NCBI GenBank assembly: GCA_934668765.1
Contig: CAKUOH010000001.1
Location: 62,001 to 126,000, forward strand
Direction: 5' to 3'
DNA from: an uncultured Helicobacteraceae bacterium
GTDB lineage: Bacteria > Campylobacterota > Campylobacteria > Campylobacterales > Helicobacteraceae
DNA length: 64,000 nt
This document shows positions 16,657 to 24,463 of this stretch, in pieces (within the stretch, counting starts at the first letter, position 1; the number at the start of each line of letters is the position of its first letter). The translations under genes were made by a program, and so were the position numbers. The notes under the pieces were generated by a model. That model made no database searches and had not been told where the DNA came from. It saw only the letters and a list, made by a program, of their open reading frames with translations.

Positions 16657-17205
16657 CTAGCATTGTGCCACATTTTCATTATTAAATATACGATTCCATA
16701 AACCTTTTGCTTTAGTTGCTATAACTTTGCGATAATAATAAACAAATCCTACAATGGCAATAGCTGAAACAATCTGCAATGTTTTATTTGTCGTGTTTTC
16801 ACTTATCCACAATTCTAAATTTTCTTTTATGTTAGCATAATCTCTTGCCTGATATGCTGTAATATTAAATTCATTTTTGCCTTTTTTGCTTACTTTGCCA
16901 TTAGAATCTTTTAGCTTGTGGATGAATATTCCAAAAATGGGCTTTTTAAGTTCTTTTGCCATTTTGACTTCGTATTTTACCCATTTTCTTGTGTGCGTTT
17001 GCTCGCCGATTAGCACGATTACACAATCACAATTTTGCATATTATCATTTATCCATTTTGCGATATTTGCCCAGCCCTTGCGTTTGACCTCCTCCCACTC
17101 GTTTGGCTCACAGATTTTTTGGTTTTCCACAACGCCCATATTGCGAATCTGCTGGATTCGCCAACTATCTAACGCATAATGAAAACTAAAAAATATTTTT
17201 TTCAC
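16657..17205 (-). CDS. TIR-like domain (DUF1863/ThsB-type) protein with membrane anchor
   Basis: 182 residues from GTG 17205, whose last bases overlap the stop of the upstream gene; ATG 17220 is the alternative start. The N-terminus KKIFFSFHYALDSWRIQQIR matches the opening of the MTH538/ThsB TIR-like family, followed by CDCVIVLIGEQTHTRKWVKYEV and KKPIFGIFIHKLKD. A hydrophobic helix (IVSAIAIVGFVYYYR) near the C-terminus should anchor it in the membrane. ThsB-type proteins act as phage sensors or NAD-derived signal makers in Thoeris defence. No ThsA-like gene is adjacent. The partner is the membrane protein encoded just upstream. Confidence 0.75.
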   Translation of the reverse strand: MKKIFFSFHYALDSWRIQQIRNMGVVENQKICEPNEWEEVKRKGWANIAKWINDNMQNCDCVIVLIGEQTHTRKWVKYEVKMAKELKKPIFGIFIHKLKDSNGKVSKKGKNEFNITAYQARDYANIKENLELWISENTTNKTLQIVSAIAIVGFVYYYRKVIATKAKGLWNRIFNNENVAQC

Positions 17206-17603
17206 AATATACACCAACATACAAAGCTACAAATGCCTAAAGGCGCATAAAAAAGCCAAATGGATATGGATAAAAATGCGTTGAGATAAGACAAAAAGCC
17301 TTTGTGATAGTTTGCAAAAGCATTCAAATCAAAATCTTTTATTTTGCTATTTTTCTTTATCACTTCGCTATATAGTGCTCGAAATCGCCTCTCTTGCCAC
17401 AAATAATACGAATCTAAAAAGCAACAAATCGCTAATGGGATAAATATGATAAGAATAATGCGTGAATTTTGCGTAGTGGCATATATGGCAAAAAGTGCCG
17501 AAATAATGGCAATACACATAGCTTTAATTTGAAATGAGTTTGTATTCATTCTAGCGATGATGGCTTGGATAAATTCTAATAATTTTAGTTTTTCTTTGGA
17601 CAT
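17202..17603 (-). CDS. Multi-pass membrane partner of TIR-like protein
   Basis: 133 residues. The N-terminal LLEFIQAIIARMNTNSFQIKAM is followed by two adjacent helices (CIAIISALFAIYA, IILIIFIPLAICCFLDSYYLWQERRF), a soluble middle and a C-terminal hydrophobic segment (LSISIWLFYAPLGICSFVCWCIL). I recall this layout, including LDSYYLWQERRFR, from small membrane proteins that accompany TIR-like genes in defence regions. The stop overlaps the start of the TIR-like gene, so the two are almost certainly co-expressed. A membrane-disrupting effector role is inference. Confidence 0.65.
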   Translation of the reverse strand: MSKEKLKLLEFIQAIIARMNTNSFQIKAMCIAIISALFAIYATTQNSRIILIIFIPLAICCFLDSYYLWQERRFRALYSEVIKKNSKIKDFDLNAFANYHKGFLSYLNAFLSISIWLFYAPLGICSFVCWCIL

Positions 17604-17723
17604 TTAAAGCCTTTTGTTTTGTGAAATGAAATTATATTATAAAGTGGATTAGTTTGGCAATATACGAATCTTTGGCGTGATTTAGTGTGAATCTATCACA
17701 AATTCGCACGAATCTACGCACTT

Positions 17724-17906
17724 TTATTTGAATGCTTTTGAAACATCCTTTAAAAAATTGCTGACATCATCATATCGTATTTTATTGTTTGTAGCGTCAA
17801 ATAGGCTCATATCCGCGCTTGTGTAGTTGTGCAAATGCGCGATTATAAAAACCATTCCATAAAGAAAGATTATAAACGCGGTGCTGGGGAAAATCCAATC
17901 TTTCAT
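17724..17906 (-). CDS. Small single-pass membrane protein
   Basis: 60 residues from ATG 17906, which has GGAG seven bases upstream; the ATG at 17912 directly abuts the GGAG and is less likely. One hydrophobic helix (IFPSTAFIIFLYGMVFIIAHL) is followed by a polar tail (DATNNKIRYDDVSNFLKDVSKAF). The family is not recognised. It lies between the TIR-like pair and the csd3-like gene, separated from both. Confidence 0.5.
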   Translation of the reverse strand: MKDWIFPSTAFIIFLYGMVFIIAHLHNYTSADMSLFDATNNKIRYDDVSNFLKDVSKAFK

Positions 17907-17963
17907 AGCCATTCTCCAAAAATAATTTTTGTATTATATATAAAAAACGCGCAATTTTTATTG

Positions 17964-17969
17964 TATAAT
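17964..17969 (+). promoter_or_regulatory. TATAAT promoter of csd3-like gene
   Basis: TTGTATAATT 35 bases before the ATG at 18004, in an AT-rich tract. A transcription start near 17976 would give a short leader. Confidence 0.5.
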
Positions 17970-18003
17970 TTCAAATTTTAATCTCTAATTTTTAAGGAAT
18001 CTA

Positions 18004-19185
18004 ATGAAAACTCTACTAAAAGGCGCGATTTTGGCACTATCTTGCTCTGAATTAGCATTTGGAGCGACAAGCAAAAGCGAGATTTGGAGCAATGGGCAGA
18101 CATTTTTAAAATTTTTGGAGGGCAAAAATATCCCTTCATCAGTGTATTGGAATCTCCACGCAGAAGATAAAGAGCTAACAGCAGAGATTTATGCAGGGGT
18201 GCGATATTACACGCTAGAGGATAATGGTGCGTTGATTCAAGCACTAATCCCGCTAAATGACGAGATGCAAATTCATCTATTCCGCGATGGTAGCGATTAT
18301 AAAGTGGATTTTATCCCTGTGAAGTATTTTAAAAATAGTGCACAAATTGCAATCTCTATTCAAAAGTCCCCATACCAAGATTTACACGAGCTTACAGGCG
18401 ATACGAATCTATCTAATGAATTTGTAAATATTTATAAAAATTCCATTGATTTTTCTAAAAATGTTTTGCGTGATGATAAACTTGCGCTAATTTATGACTA
18501 CAAATATCGCTTAGGACGCGGTTTTGGTAGCCCTGATATAAAAGCTGCTTTGATTGAAACTAATCGTAAGCCAAATTTCCTTTTTGCCTACACAAATGGC
18601 AAATATTATGATGAAAAAGGCAATGAAATGCAGGGATTTTTACTAAATCTCCCCGTATTTGGGGCGCGAATCTCATCACGCTTTTCACTAAATCGCAAAC
18701 ACCCCATTCTAAAAGTGCGCCGTCCGCATTATGGAATAGACTATGCCGCGCCCAAAGGGACAGCAGTTCACGCCGCAGCTGGTGGCAGAGTAATCTTTGC
18801 TGGGAGCAAAAGTGGCTATGGCAAAGTCGTAGAGATTATGCACGATAGTGGGTTAAAGACGCTTTATGGACATTTGAATAGTTATAGTGTAAAAAAAGGA
18901 CAGCGCGTAAAAAGCGGACAAAAAATAGCAAAAGTAGGCAATAGCGGGTTAAGCACGGGACCACATTTGCATTTTGGCTTGTATAAAAACAATCGCCCGA
19001 TAAACCCAAATTTAAGCATCAAAACCGCCAAAAGCATTTTAAACAAAGATGAGAAAAAAGAATTTTTAGTCGTTGCCAAAGGCTATGAGGACAAACTAAA
19101 AGTCGCTATTATGAATAATTTTAGTGGCGAAGCTCCAAGCTATTTTGCCAAAAATGACAACGGAAGCGAATCCATAAGCAAATAG
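18004..19185 (+). CDS. M23 peptidoglycan DD-endopeptidase/carboxypeptidase, Csd3/HdpA-like
   Basis: 393 residues, close to the 403 of H. pylori Csd3. A signal peptide spans 1-20 (ending AFG). A long N-terminal inhibitory/structural region is followed by a LytM domain with zinc ligands His242 and Asp246 (PHYGIDYAAP) and His323 (HLHFG, with His321 and His290 catalytic). Csd3 trims cross-links and pentapeptides in the periplasm and shapes helical cells. It is followed 16 bases later by a nudix gene. No missing catalytic residue is seen. Confidence 0.88.
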   Translation: MKTLLKGAILALSCSELAFGATSKSEIWSNGQTFLKFLEGKNIPSSVYWNLHAEDKELTAEIYAGVRYYTLEDNGALIQALIPLNDEMQIHLFRDGSDYKVDFIPVKYFKNSAQIAISIQKSPYQDLHELTGDTNLSNEFVNIYKNSIDFSKNVLRDDKLALIYDYKYRLGRGFGSPDIKAALIETNRKPNFLFAYTNGKYYDEKGNEMQGFLLNLPVFGARISSRFSLNRKHPILKVRRPHYGIDYAAPKGTAVHAAAGGRVIFAGSKSGYGKVVEIMHDSGLKTLYGHLNSYSVKKGQRVKSGQKIAKVGNSGLSTGPHLHFGLYKNNRPINPNLSIKTAKSILNKDEKKEFLVVAKGYEDKLKVAIMNNFSGEAPSYFAKNDNGSESISK

Positions 19186-19201
19186 CGCAAATAGTTGCGA
19201 A

Positions 19202-19768
19202 ATGGTAGATTTAAATAGCATAGAATTACGCAAATGCGAGGATTCGCGCTATATTGAAGTCTGTGAAATGCACTATATTGAAAACGGCGTCCCCAAACGG
19301 TGGGAGGTGGTAAAAAGCCACGATAGCGTTTCAATTTTGCTCTACAACAAAGATTCACAAAACCTAATCATCGTCCGTCAATTCCGCCCTGCTGTATTTT
19401 TACGCAATAATGACGGCTATATGTTTGAGCTTTGCGCGGGACTTGTGGATAAAGAGGGCAAAAATTTAGAGCAAATCGCAAAAGAAGAAGTTTTGGAGGA
19501 ATGTGGCTACGAAGCAAAATCTTTGCAAAAAATCGGCGAATTTTACTCATCTGTGGGCACTAGCGGAAGTAGACAGAGCGTATTTTACGCAGAGGTTTGC
19601 GATGCGGATAAAAAAACAAAAGGCGGTGGAATCGATGATGAATTTATAGAGATTATCGAAGTGCCACAAAAAGACGCGCTAAATTTTTTGCAAACGCCCA
19701 ATATCACGCCATCTTTGGGATTTGCATTTTTGTGGTTTGCGACAAATATTTATAAGGATTTGCGATGA
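19202..19768 (+). CDS. Nudix hydrolase, nucleoside diphosphate-sugar type
   Basis: 188 residues. A Nudix box starts at GLVDKEGKNLEQIA and ends EEVLEECGY; the usual Arg of REUXEE is replaced by Glu, as also seen in some sugar-nucleotide pyrophosphatases. SSVGTSGSRQSVFYAEV downstream matches the ADP-ribose/UDP-sugar pyrophosphatase group. Substrate is not determinable by eye. The stop overlaps the start of the following lipoprotein gene, so it is in an operon with it. Confidence 0.85.
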   Translation: MVDLNSIELRKCEDSRYIEVCEMHYIENGVPKRWEVVKSHDSVSILLYNKDSQNLIIVRQFRPAVFLRNNDGYMFELCAGLVDKEGKNLEQIAKEEVLEECGYEAKSLQKIGEFYSSVGTSGSRQSVFYAEVCDADKKTKGGGIDDEFIEIIEVPQKDALNFLQTPNITPSLGFAFLWFATNIYKDLR

Positions 19769-20304
19769 AAATTATATTAAAAAGATTTATGATTAAAGCC
19801 GTCTGTGCGGTTTTTGTGGCTGGATTTGCGTTTCTTTTTACTGCCTGTGATAAAGGCGAATCTAACTCCAAAAAGGCAAGTTACGCGCTAGTTGGCTTAA
19901 ATGGCAATAAAATCACATTCACACAAAAAGAGGACATTTTATCGACAAACTACAACAAGCCTTATTTGCTTGTTTTTTTAAGTTCGTGGTGCGATTATTG
20001 TTTGGGACAAGCGCAGCATATCGCAAATATCAACGCAGAGTTTGGCAACAAAGTCAATGTCTATGGGATTTTCGTGGATAAAGATGAGAGCGAAGATGCA
20101 CTAAAAAAATTCGTAGAAGATTCAGCTACAAAATTTGAGTGGTTTTATAGGGGCGATATTGCCAAGCTCGTGGAAAATTATCACATTTCGACATTTCCTT
20201 TTATGCTACTTTATGATAAAAATGGCAATCTTAAACAAAGCTATGATGGGCTAACGCCAGAAGAAATGATTGCATTTGATATAAAGCGCATTTTAGGGGA
20301 ATAA
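19765..20304 (+). CDS. TlpA-like thioredoxin-fold lipoprotein
   Basis: 179 residues. The N-terminal signal ends in a lipobox (FLFTAC), so the protein is lipid-anchored in the envelope. The thioredoxin fold has the active site SSWCDYC followed by a TFPFMLLYDKNG segment with the cis-proline. It probably reduces disulfides in exported or cytochrome c maturation proteins, as TlpA/ResA do. It overlaps the nudix gene by four bases and precedes ftsY by three. Confidence 0.85.
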   Translation: MKIILKRFMIKAVCAVFVAGFAFLFTACDKGESNSKKASYALVGLNGNKITFTQKEDILSTNYNKPYLLVFLSSWCDYCLGQAQHIANINAEFGNKVNVYGIFVDKDESEDALKKFVEDSATKFEWFYRGDIAKLVENYHISTFPFMLLYDKNGNLKQSYDGLTPEEMIAFDIKRILGE

Positions 20305-20307
20305 CGC

Positions 20308-21177
20308 GTGTTTTCGTTTTTTAAAAAAATAACGGGGCGCGAATCTAACAATTTGGCAAAAGATTCGTGTGAATCTATCGACAAAGACGCACTTGAAGAG
20401 CGACTAATGGAGTGCGACATTGAATATGAAATCATTGAAGGCATTTTAGATTCTCTTGGTAGCAAAGTCAAAAGAGCTGATTTGGAAGCGAAACTGCACC
20501 CATTTTTAAGCGAAGCAAAACCATTACGCGAGATTAGTCAAAAACCGCTAGTGCATTTAATCATAGGCGTAAATGGCGCAGGAAAAACCACCACGATTGC
20601 AAAACTAGGCGCGATTCATAAATCTCAAGGGAAAAAGGTTATTTTTGGCGCGGGAGATACATTTCGCACCGCAGCAGTGGAGCAACTTTGTGCGTGGGGG
20701 AAAAGGCTAGAGATTCAATGTGTTAGCTCAAAATTTGGTGCAGACCCTGCGGCGGTTGCCTTTGATACGATTAGTGCGGCAAAATCGCGGGGCGCGGACA
20801 TCGCATTTATCGATACTGCGGGGCGATTAGAAAATAAAATCAATTTGCAAAATGAGCTTAAAAAAATCGCTACCACTTGCCAAAAGGGCATTAGCGACTT
20901 TTATAAAATCCTAATTTTAGACGGCACACAAGGCACAAGCGCAATCAATCAAGCAAAAGCGTTTAATGAAATCCTAGATCTTGATGGCATTATCATCACA
21001 AAAATGGACGGCTCAAGCAAGGGCGGGAGCATTATTAGCATTAGCAAAAGCCTTAAACTACCCATTCTTTTTGTCGGCACGGGCGAAGGTGCTAGAGACT
21101 TGATGAAATTTGACAAGGAATGGTATGTGAAAAATTTGATGGATTATATTTTTGCAGAATCTAGCGCAAATCCATAG
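20308..21177 (+). CDS. ftsY: FtsY, signal recognition particle receptor
   Basis: 289 residues from GTG 20308, preceded by GGGGA. SRP-type GTPase with G1 GVNGAGKTTTIAK, GDTFRTAAVEQL, G3 DTAGR, and G4 TKMDGSSKGG. The acidic A domain is short, as in other Campylobacterota. It receives ribosome-nascent chain-SRP complexes at the inner membrane for co-translational insertion. It lies directly downstream of the TlpA-like gene and upstream of radA. Confidence 0.95.
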   Translation: MFSFFKKITGRESNNLAKDSCESIDKDALEERLMECDIEYEIIEGILDSLGSKVKRADLEAKLHPFLSEAKPLREISQKPLVHLIIGVNGAGKTTTIAKLGAIHKSQGKKVIFGAGDTFRTAAVEQLCAWGKRLEIQCVSSKFGADPAAVAFDTISAAKSRGADIAFIDTAGRLENKINLQNELKKIATTCQKGISDFYKILILDGTQGTSAINQAKAFNEILDLDGIIITKMDGSSKGGSIISISKSLKLPILFVGTGEGARDLMKFDKEWYVKNLMDYIFAESSANP

Positions 21178-21203
21178 GAATCTAGGGGCAAAATCTTAAT
21201 AAA

Positions 21204-22541
21204 ATGGCAAAAGTAAAGAGCATTTTTGAATGTCAGCATTGTGGCGCACAAAGCACCAAATGGGCGGGAAAATGCGCGAATTGCAACTCGTGGGATAGTT
21301 TTGTAGAGATTAAGCCAAAAGATTTGGAAGTGCTAAAAAAAGGCGAATCGCAAGGCATTAGCGAATCAAAGCCCATTGCTTTAAGCGAAGTGGAAATCGA
21401 TAGCATTTCGCGTTTTAGTAGTGGCGAAGATGAGCTAAATATCGTGCTAGGCGGAGGAATCGTCCCCGGCGGGCTTTATCTAATAGGTGGCTCACCGGGC
21501 GTAGGCAAATCCACGCTTTTGCTAAAAACTTCGATGAATCTCTCCCAAAATAAGCCCGTCCTTTATGTGAGCGGAGAGGAATCCGCTAGTCAGATTCGTT
21601 TGCGAGCCGAAAGACTTGGCAAAATCTCCAAAAATCTTTTTTTGCTAAATGTCATTGATTTGGAGGCAATAGAGGAAAATTTGCGCTCTGCCAAATATGA
21701 AATTTGTATCATTGATAGTATTCAAACGATGTATAGCTCTGCGATTAGCTCTGCGCCGGGCAGTGTTTCGCAGGTAAAGGAATGCACTTTTTTGCTATTG
21801 CGCCTTGCAAAAGAGCTACAAATCAGCATTTTTATCATCGGGCATATCACAAAAGAGGGCAGTATCGCGGGACCCCGCATACTCGAACATATGGTGGATT
21901 GTGTGCTTTATTTTGAGGGCGACCCAAGCAGGGAGATACGAATCCTGCGGAGCTTTAAAAATCGCTTTGGAGCGACAAATGAAGTTGGCATTTTTGAGAT
22001 GAATGAAAATGGTTTGGTTAGCGCGAAAAACGCATCAAAGCTATTTTTTAGTCGGCGCGAATCTGTTGCAGGGAGCGCGATTAGCGTGGTGCTAGAGGGT
22101 AGTCGTCCCATTGTGTTAGAGATTCAAGCATTAGTTAGCGAGAGTAATTTTCCGCGCAGAAGTGCCACAGGCTTTGAGCTAAATCGCCTTAATATGCTTC
22201 TTGCTTTGTTAGAGCGCAAATTAAGCGTCCCGCTAGGACATTATGATGTGTTTGTGAATGTCGTAGGTGGAATGAAGATTAGTGAGACAAGCGTGGATTT
22301 GGCGTTAATTGCCGCGATAATTTCATCGTATAAAAATCGCCCTTTGAGCGCGAAAAGTGCCTTTATCGGCGAGGTTAGTTTGGTAGGCGATATACGCGAG
22401 GTTAGCAATATTGATTCGCGCCTAAAAGAGCTTGAATCGTATGGCTTTGAAACTGCCATTATCCCTAAAAAACCCAAAAACGCCTACAATATAAAGCTTT
22501 TCACGGCAAATGATGTAACCAAAATTTTAGAGTGGATGTGA
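21204..22541 (+). CDS. radA: RadA, DNA repair/branch-migration helicase
   Basis: 445 residues. An N-terminal zinc finger (CQHCG...CANC) is followed by a RecA-like ATPase with GGSPGVGKST and the RadA-specific KNRFG motif, then a Lon-protease-like C-terminal domain. It processes recombination intermediates and is used in repair and natural transformation. The last codons overlap the start of the downstream OMP gene (TGATG). Confidence 0.95.
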   Translation: MAKVKSIFECQHCGAQSTKWAGKCANCNSWDSFVEIKPKDLEVLKKGESQGISESKPIALSEVEIDSISRFSSGEDELNIVLGGGIVPGGLYLIGGSPGVGKSTLLLKTSMNLSQNKPVLYVSGEESASQIRLRAERLGKISKNLFLLNVIDLEAIEENLRSAKYEICIIDSIQTMYSSAISSAPGSVSQVKECTFLLLRLAKELQISIFIIGHITKEGSIAGPRILEHMVDCVLYFEGDPSREIRILRSFKNRFGATNEVGIFEMNENGLVSAKNASKLFFSRRESVAGSAISVVLEGSRPIVLEIQALVSESNFPRRSATGFELNRLNMLLALLERKLSVPLGHYDVFVNVVGGMKISETSVDLALIAAIISSYKNRPLSAKSAFIGEVSLVGDIREVSNIDSRLKELESYGFETAIIPKKPKNAYNIKLFTANDVTKILEWM

Positions 22542-23569
22542 TGGGATTTGCGCGGATTTTGGTGGCATTACTTGTGCTTTGTGTGGAGATTTATGCCGAA
22601 GATGAGTTTCGCAAAAGAGGCGAATCTGGCGCAAAATCCACACAAAATCGCCAAGATTCAGCATATCAAAAACGAATCGATTCGACAAGAAATACCACAA
22701 AGCGCAGAATAAAAAAAGACGAAGCACAAAAAAGCGATTCGCCAAAAATTACTCCCAAAAATACAAGCGATTCGCAAATAAAAGCGTGGGATTCAAAGGA
22801 TTTAAAAACAGATTCACAACCAAAAGCCATAAATCAATTCCCAAAAAATCAAAAAACCGCGCAGGATTCAAGCGATTCGCAAAGCCCAAAAGCTACAAAT
22901 CAAAGCACCAAAAAGCCCACCCAAAGCAAACGCACTGAAATAAAAAGGCTCACAGATAAGAAAAAGCAACTTGGCTACCGCAACATTACCATTCAAAATA
23001 TCAAAAAACAGCAAAAAGTCGGCATTGATTTTTTTGTGGGATTGCAATTTGGCATTGATATTGTGAGTATGCAGGAATTAAGCGAGAATGCAAATGGCGA
23101 TAAAACCACCAAAAGTAAGATGAGCGGAAGCGCATCATTTGGGCTAAAAGGTGGTATTTTAAGCGAAGATGAATGGGTAGGTGGGCGATTCTATGCAGAA
23201 CTATCTTATCTAAAAATCCCCAAATTTGATATGCTAAATATCGGTGTGAATTTGGACTTGCTAGTGAAATATTATGAAACACCAAGCTGGAAAATCGGCG
23301 GATTCATCGGGGCTGGGGGCGGAATGAATAGCGCATTTGTCGCAGATAAATCGCTTGATAGCGCAGGGACAAAGTCGCTAATTTCGGTAGGCTGGGTGAA
23401 TATCGGGCTTGTGCGCTTTATATACGGCAATCACGGCGCAGAGCTGAATGCCAAAATCGTGTATGTAACGCCCACGATTTATAGCCTAAAAGATAAAAAT
23501 ACAGGCATTACTACAAGCTACAAGGGGAGTTCAAGCACGGTAATGTTAAGCTATACTTATCAATTTTAG
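22541..23569 (+). CDS. Outer-membrane beta-barrel protein with disordered N-terminal region
   Basis: 342 residues from ATG 22541, overlapping the radA stop. A signal peptide (ILVALLVLCVEIYAEDE) is followed by about 130 residues rich in Ser, Lys, Asp and Gln with many DS and RR pairs, unlikely to fold. The C-terminal 200 residues alternate like beta strands (FFVGLQFGIDIV, GGRFYAELSYLKI, NIGLVRFIYGNHGAELNAKIVY) and end in VMLSYTYQF, a barrel with terminal Phe. No specific family recognised. The linker is dense in GATTC/GAATC. Confidence 0.7.
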   Translation: MGFARILVALLVLCVEIYAEDEFRKRGESGAKSTQNRQDSAYQKRIDSTRNTTKRRIKKDEAQKSDSPKITPKNTSDSQIKAWDSKDLKTDSQPKAINQFPKNQKTAQDSSDSQSPKATNQSTKKPTQSKRTEIKRLTDKKKQLGYRNITIQNIKKQQKVGIDFFVGLQFGIDIVSMQELSENANGDKTTKSKMSGSASFGLKGGILSEDEWVGGRFYAELSYLKIPKFDMLNIGVNLDLLVKYYETPSWKIGGFIGAGGGMNSAFVADKSLDSAGTKSLISVGWVNIGLVRFIYGNHGAELNAKIVYVTPTIYSLKDKNTGITTSYKGSSSTVMLSYTYQF

Positions 23570-23861
23570 CGTATGTCAGACAATTTGTGTCTTTGGTGCT
23601 TTTATAGATTTGGCGAATTATCGTCATTGCAAGGTAAATTTTAGATTCACCAAAGTAATCTAAAATCTAATAATTGCCATAAACTGCTTTGCGATTCTTA
23701 TAATGACAAAAAATGGCGTGAATTTCCACGATTTGGCAAATTTTTAAAAGCAATAAAAAAGTATGTGATTCATACCAAAGCAAAAATATCATTAAAAATA
23801 GCCACAAATATTTTTAATAAATGATATTAAAGGTTTAGAGTTATGCTTGTGTTATAGTCCT
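23570..23861. other. Intergenic stretch with degenerate palindromic repeat
   Basis: No gene is evident. Positions 23633-23707 have GTCATTGCAAGG and TTATAATGAC ends, a copy of the window's palindromic repeat. Past 23760 the sequence is AT-rich, with TATAGT at about 23853-23858 that could act as a -10 box for the structured leader beginning at 23862. Confidence 0.4.
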
Positions 23862-23919
23862 ATTGCAATCAAACGCAAATTCCTTTATCTTTGCTTTTAA
23901 GGGGTATTTGATTGACAAT
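23862..23919 (+). other. Structured 5' leader with competing hairpins
   Basis: CAATCAAA (23866-23873) pairs with TTTGATTG (23907-23914), extended by ATTG/CAAT around a single bulge. Inside, GCAAA/TTTGC (23875-79/23890-94) and CCTT/AAGG (23882-85/23899-23902) overlap and cannot both form. GGGAGG and an ATG follow at once. It may be a regulatory leader, but no known riboswitch class is recognised. Confidence 0.4.
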
Positions 23920-23936
23920 ATTTTGGGAGGTCATTT

Positions 23937-23999
23937 ATGACAAAATACAATACAAGTGCGGTTAAGCTAAATGAATCGCTAGAACAAATCGAATGTTAG
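23937..23999 (+). CDS. 20-codon leader ORF
   Basis: ATG follows GGGAGG seven bases upstream, the strongest ribosome site of this area. The peptide is MTKYNTSAVKLNESLEQIEC. Its TAG overlaps the ATG of the next frame (ATGTTAG). It could be a leader whose translation primes the downstream gene, or the true 5' end of that gene separated by a frameshift. Confidence 0.4.
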   Translation: MTKYNTSAVKLNESLEQIEC

Positions 24000-24283
24000 C
24001 TGGGTATTTTGATGGGTGCTGGTGGTTTGGAATCGTGCTATTTGACACAAACGATTTGGAAGTCGCCACAGCGGATAAACTACAAACAATAAGCGATATT
24101 TTAGCCCAAAGCGGTATTAAAATATCATTGCAGAGCGATTACTTCGTGTATGCGGATTTGATTGGCTTTGTTAAGTGCGAAGAATTTAGTGGGTTTATGC
24201 CTAAAATGCTTAAAACAATCAAAGAAAACGAATCGCTACTATACCAAATCAATGAGCTTTTGGATAAATTAGCTAGTGTTTGA
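23993..24283 (+). CDS. Small hypothetical protein coupled to a leader ORF
   Basis: 96 residues with no signal peptide and no family I can name. It has an aromatic start (GYFDGCWWFGIVLFD), a middle with alternating charge and hydrophobics, and a helical C-terminus (MLKTIKENESLLYQINELLDKL). It has no ribosome site of its own and begins inside the stop of the 20-codon ORF. Expression should depend on re-initiation or a frameshift. Confidence 0.45.
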   Translation: MLAGYFDGCWWFGIVLFDTNDLEVATADKLQTISDILAQSGIKISLQSDYFVYADLIGFVKCEEFSGFMPKMLKTIKENESLLYQINELLDKLASV

Positions 24284-24463
24284 TTAGATTCGCCCTTTTG
24301 GATTTGCAAATCTTAAAAGGGCGAATTGGGGTTGGATTTTGTTATGCTCTGCGTAAATCTTGCGAATCTAGCGTTTAAATTCGCAGGGTTTGGATTGCTA
24401 GAATTGATTTGCAATTTTTACAATGATGACAAGAAAGTGCATTGCCACGAATCCACACTCAAA

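Noticed and set aside
23993-24283. Frame as shadow or noise
   Set aside because: Kept with low confidence because of the strong ribosome site, structured leader and exact stop/start overlap, though function is unknown.
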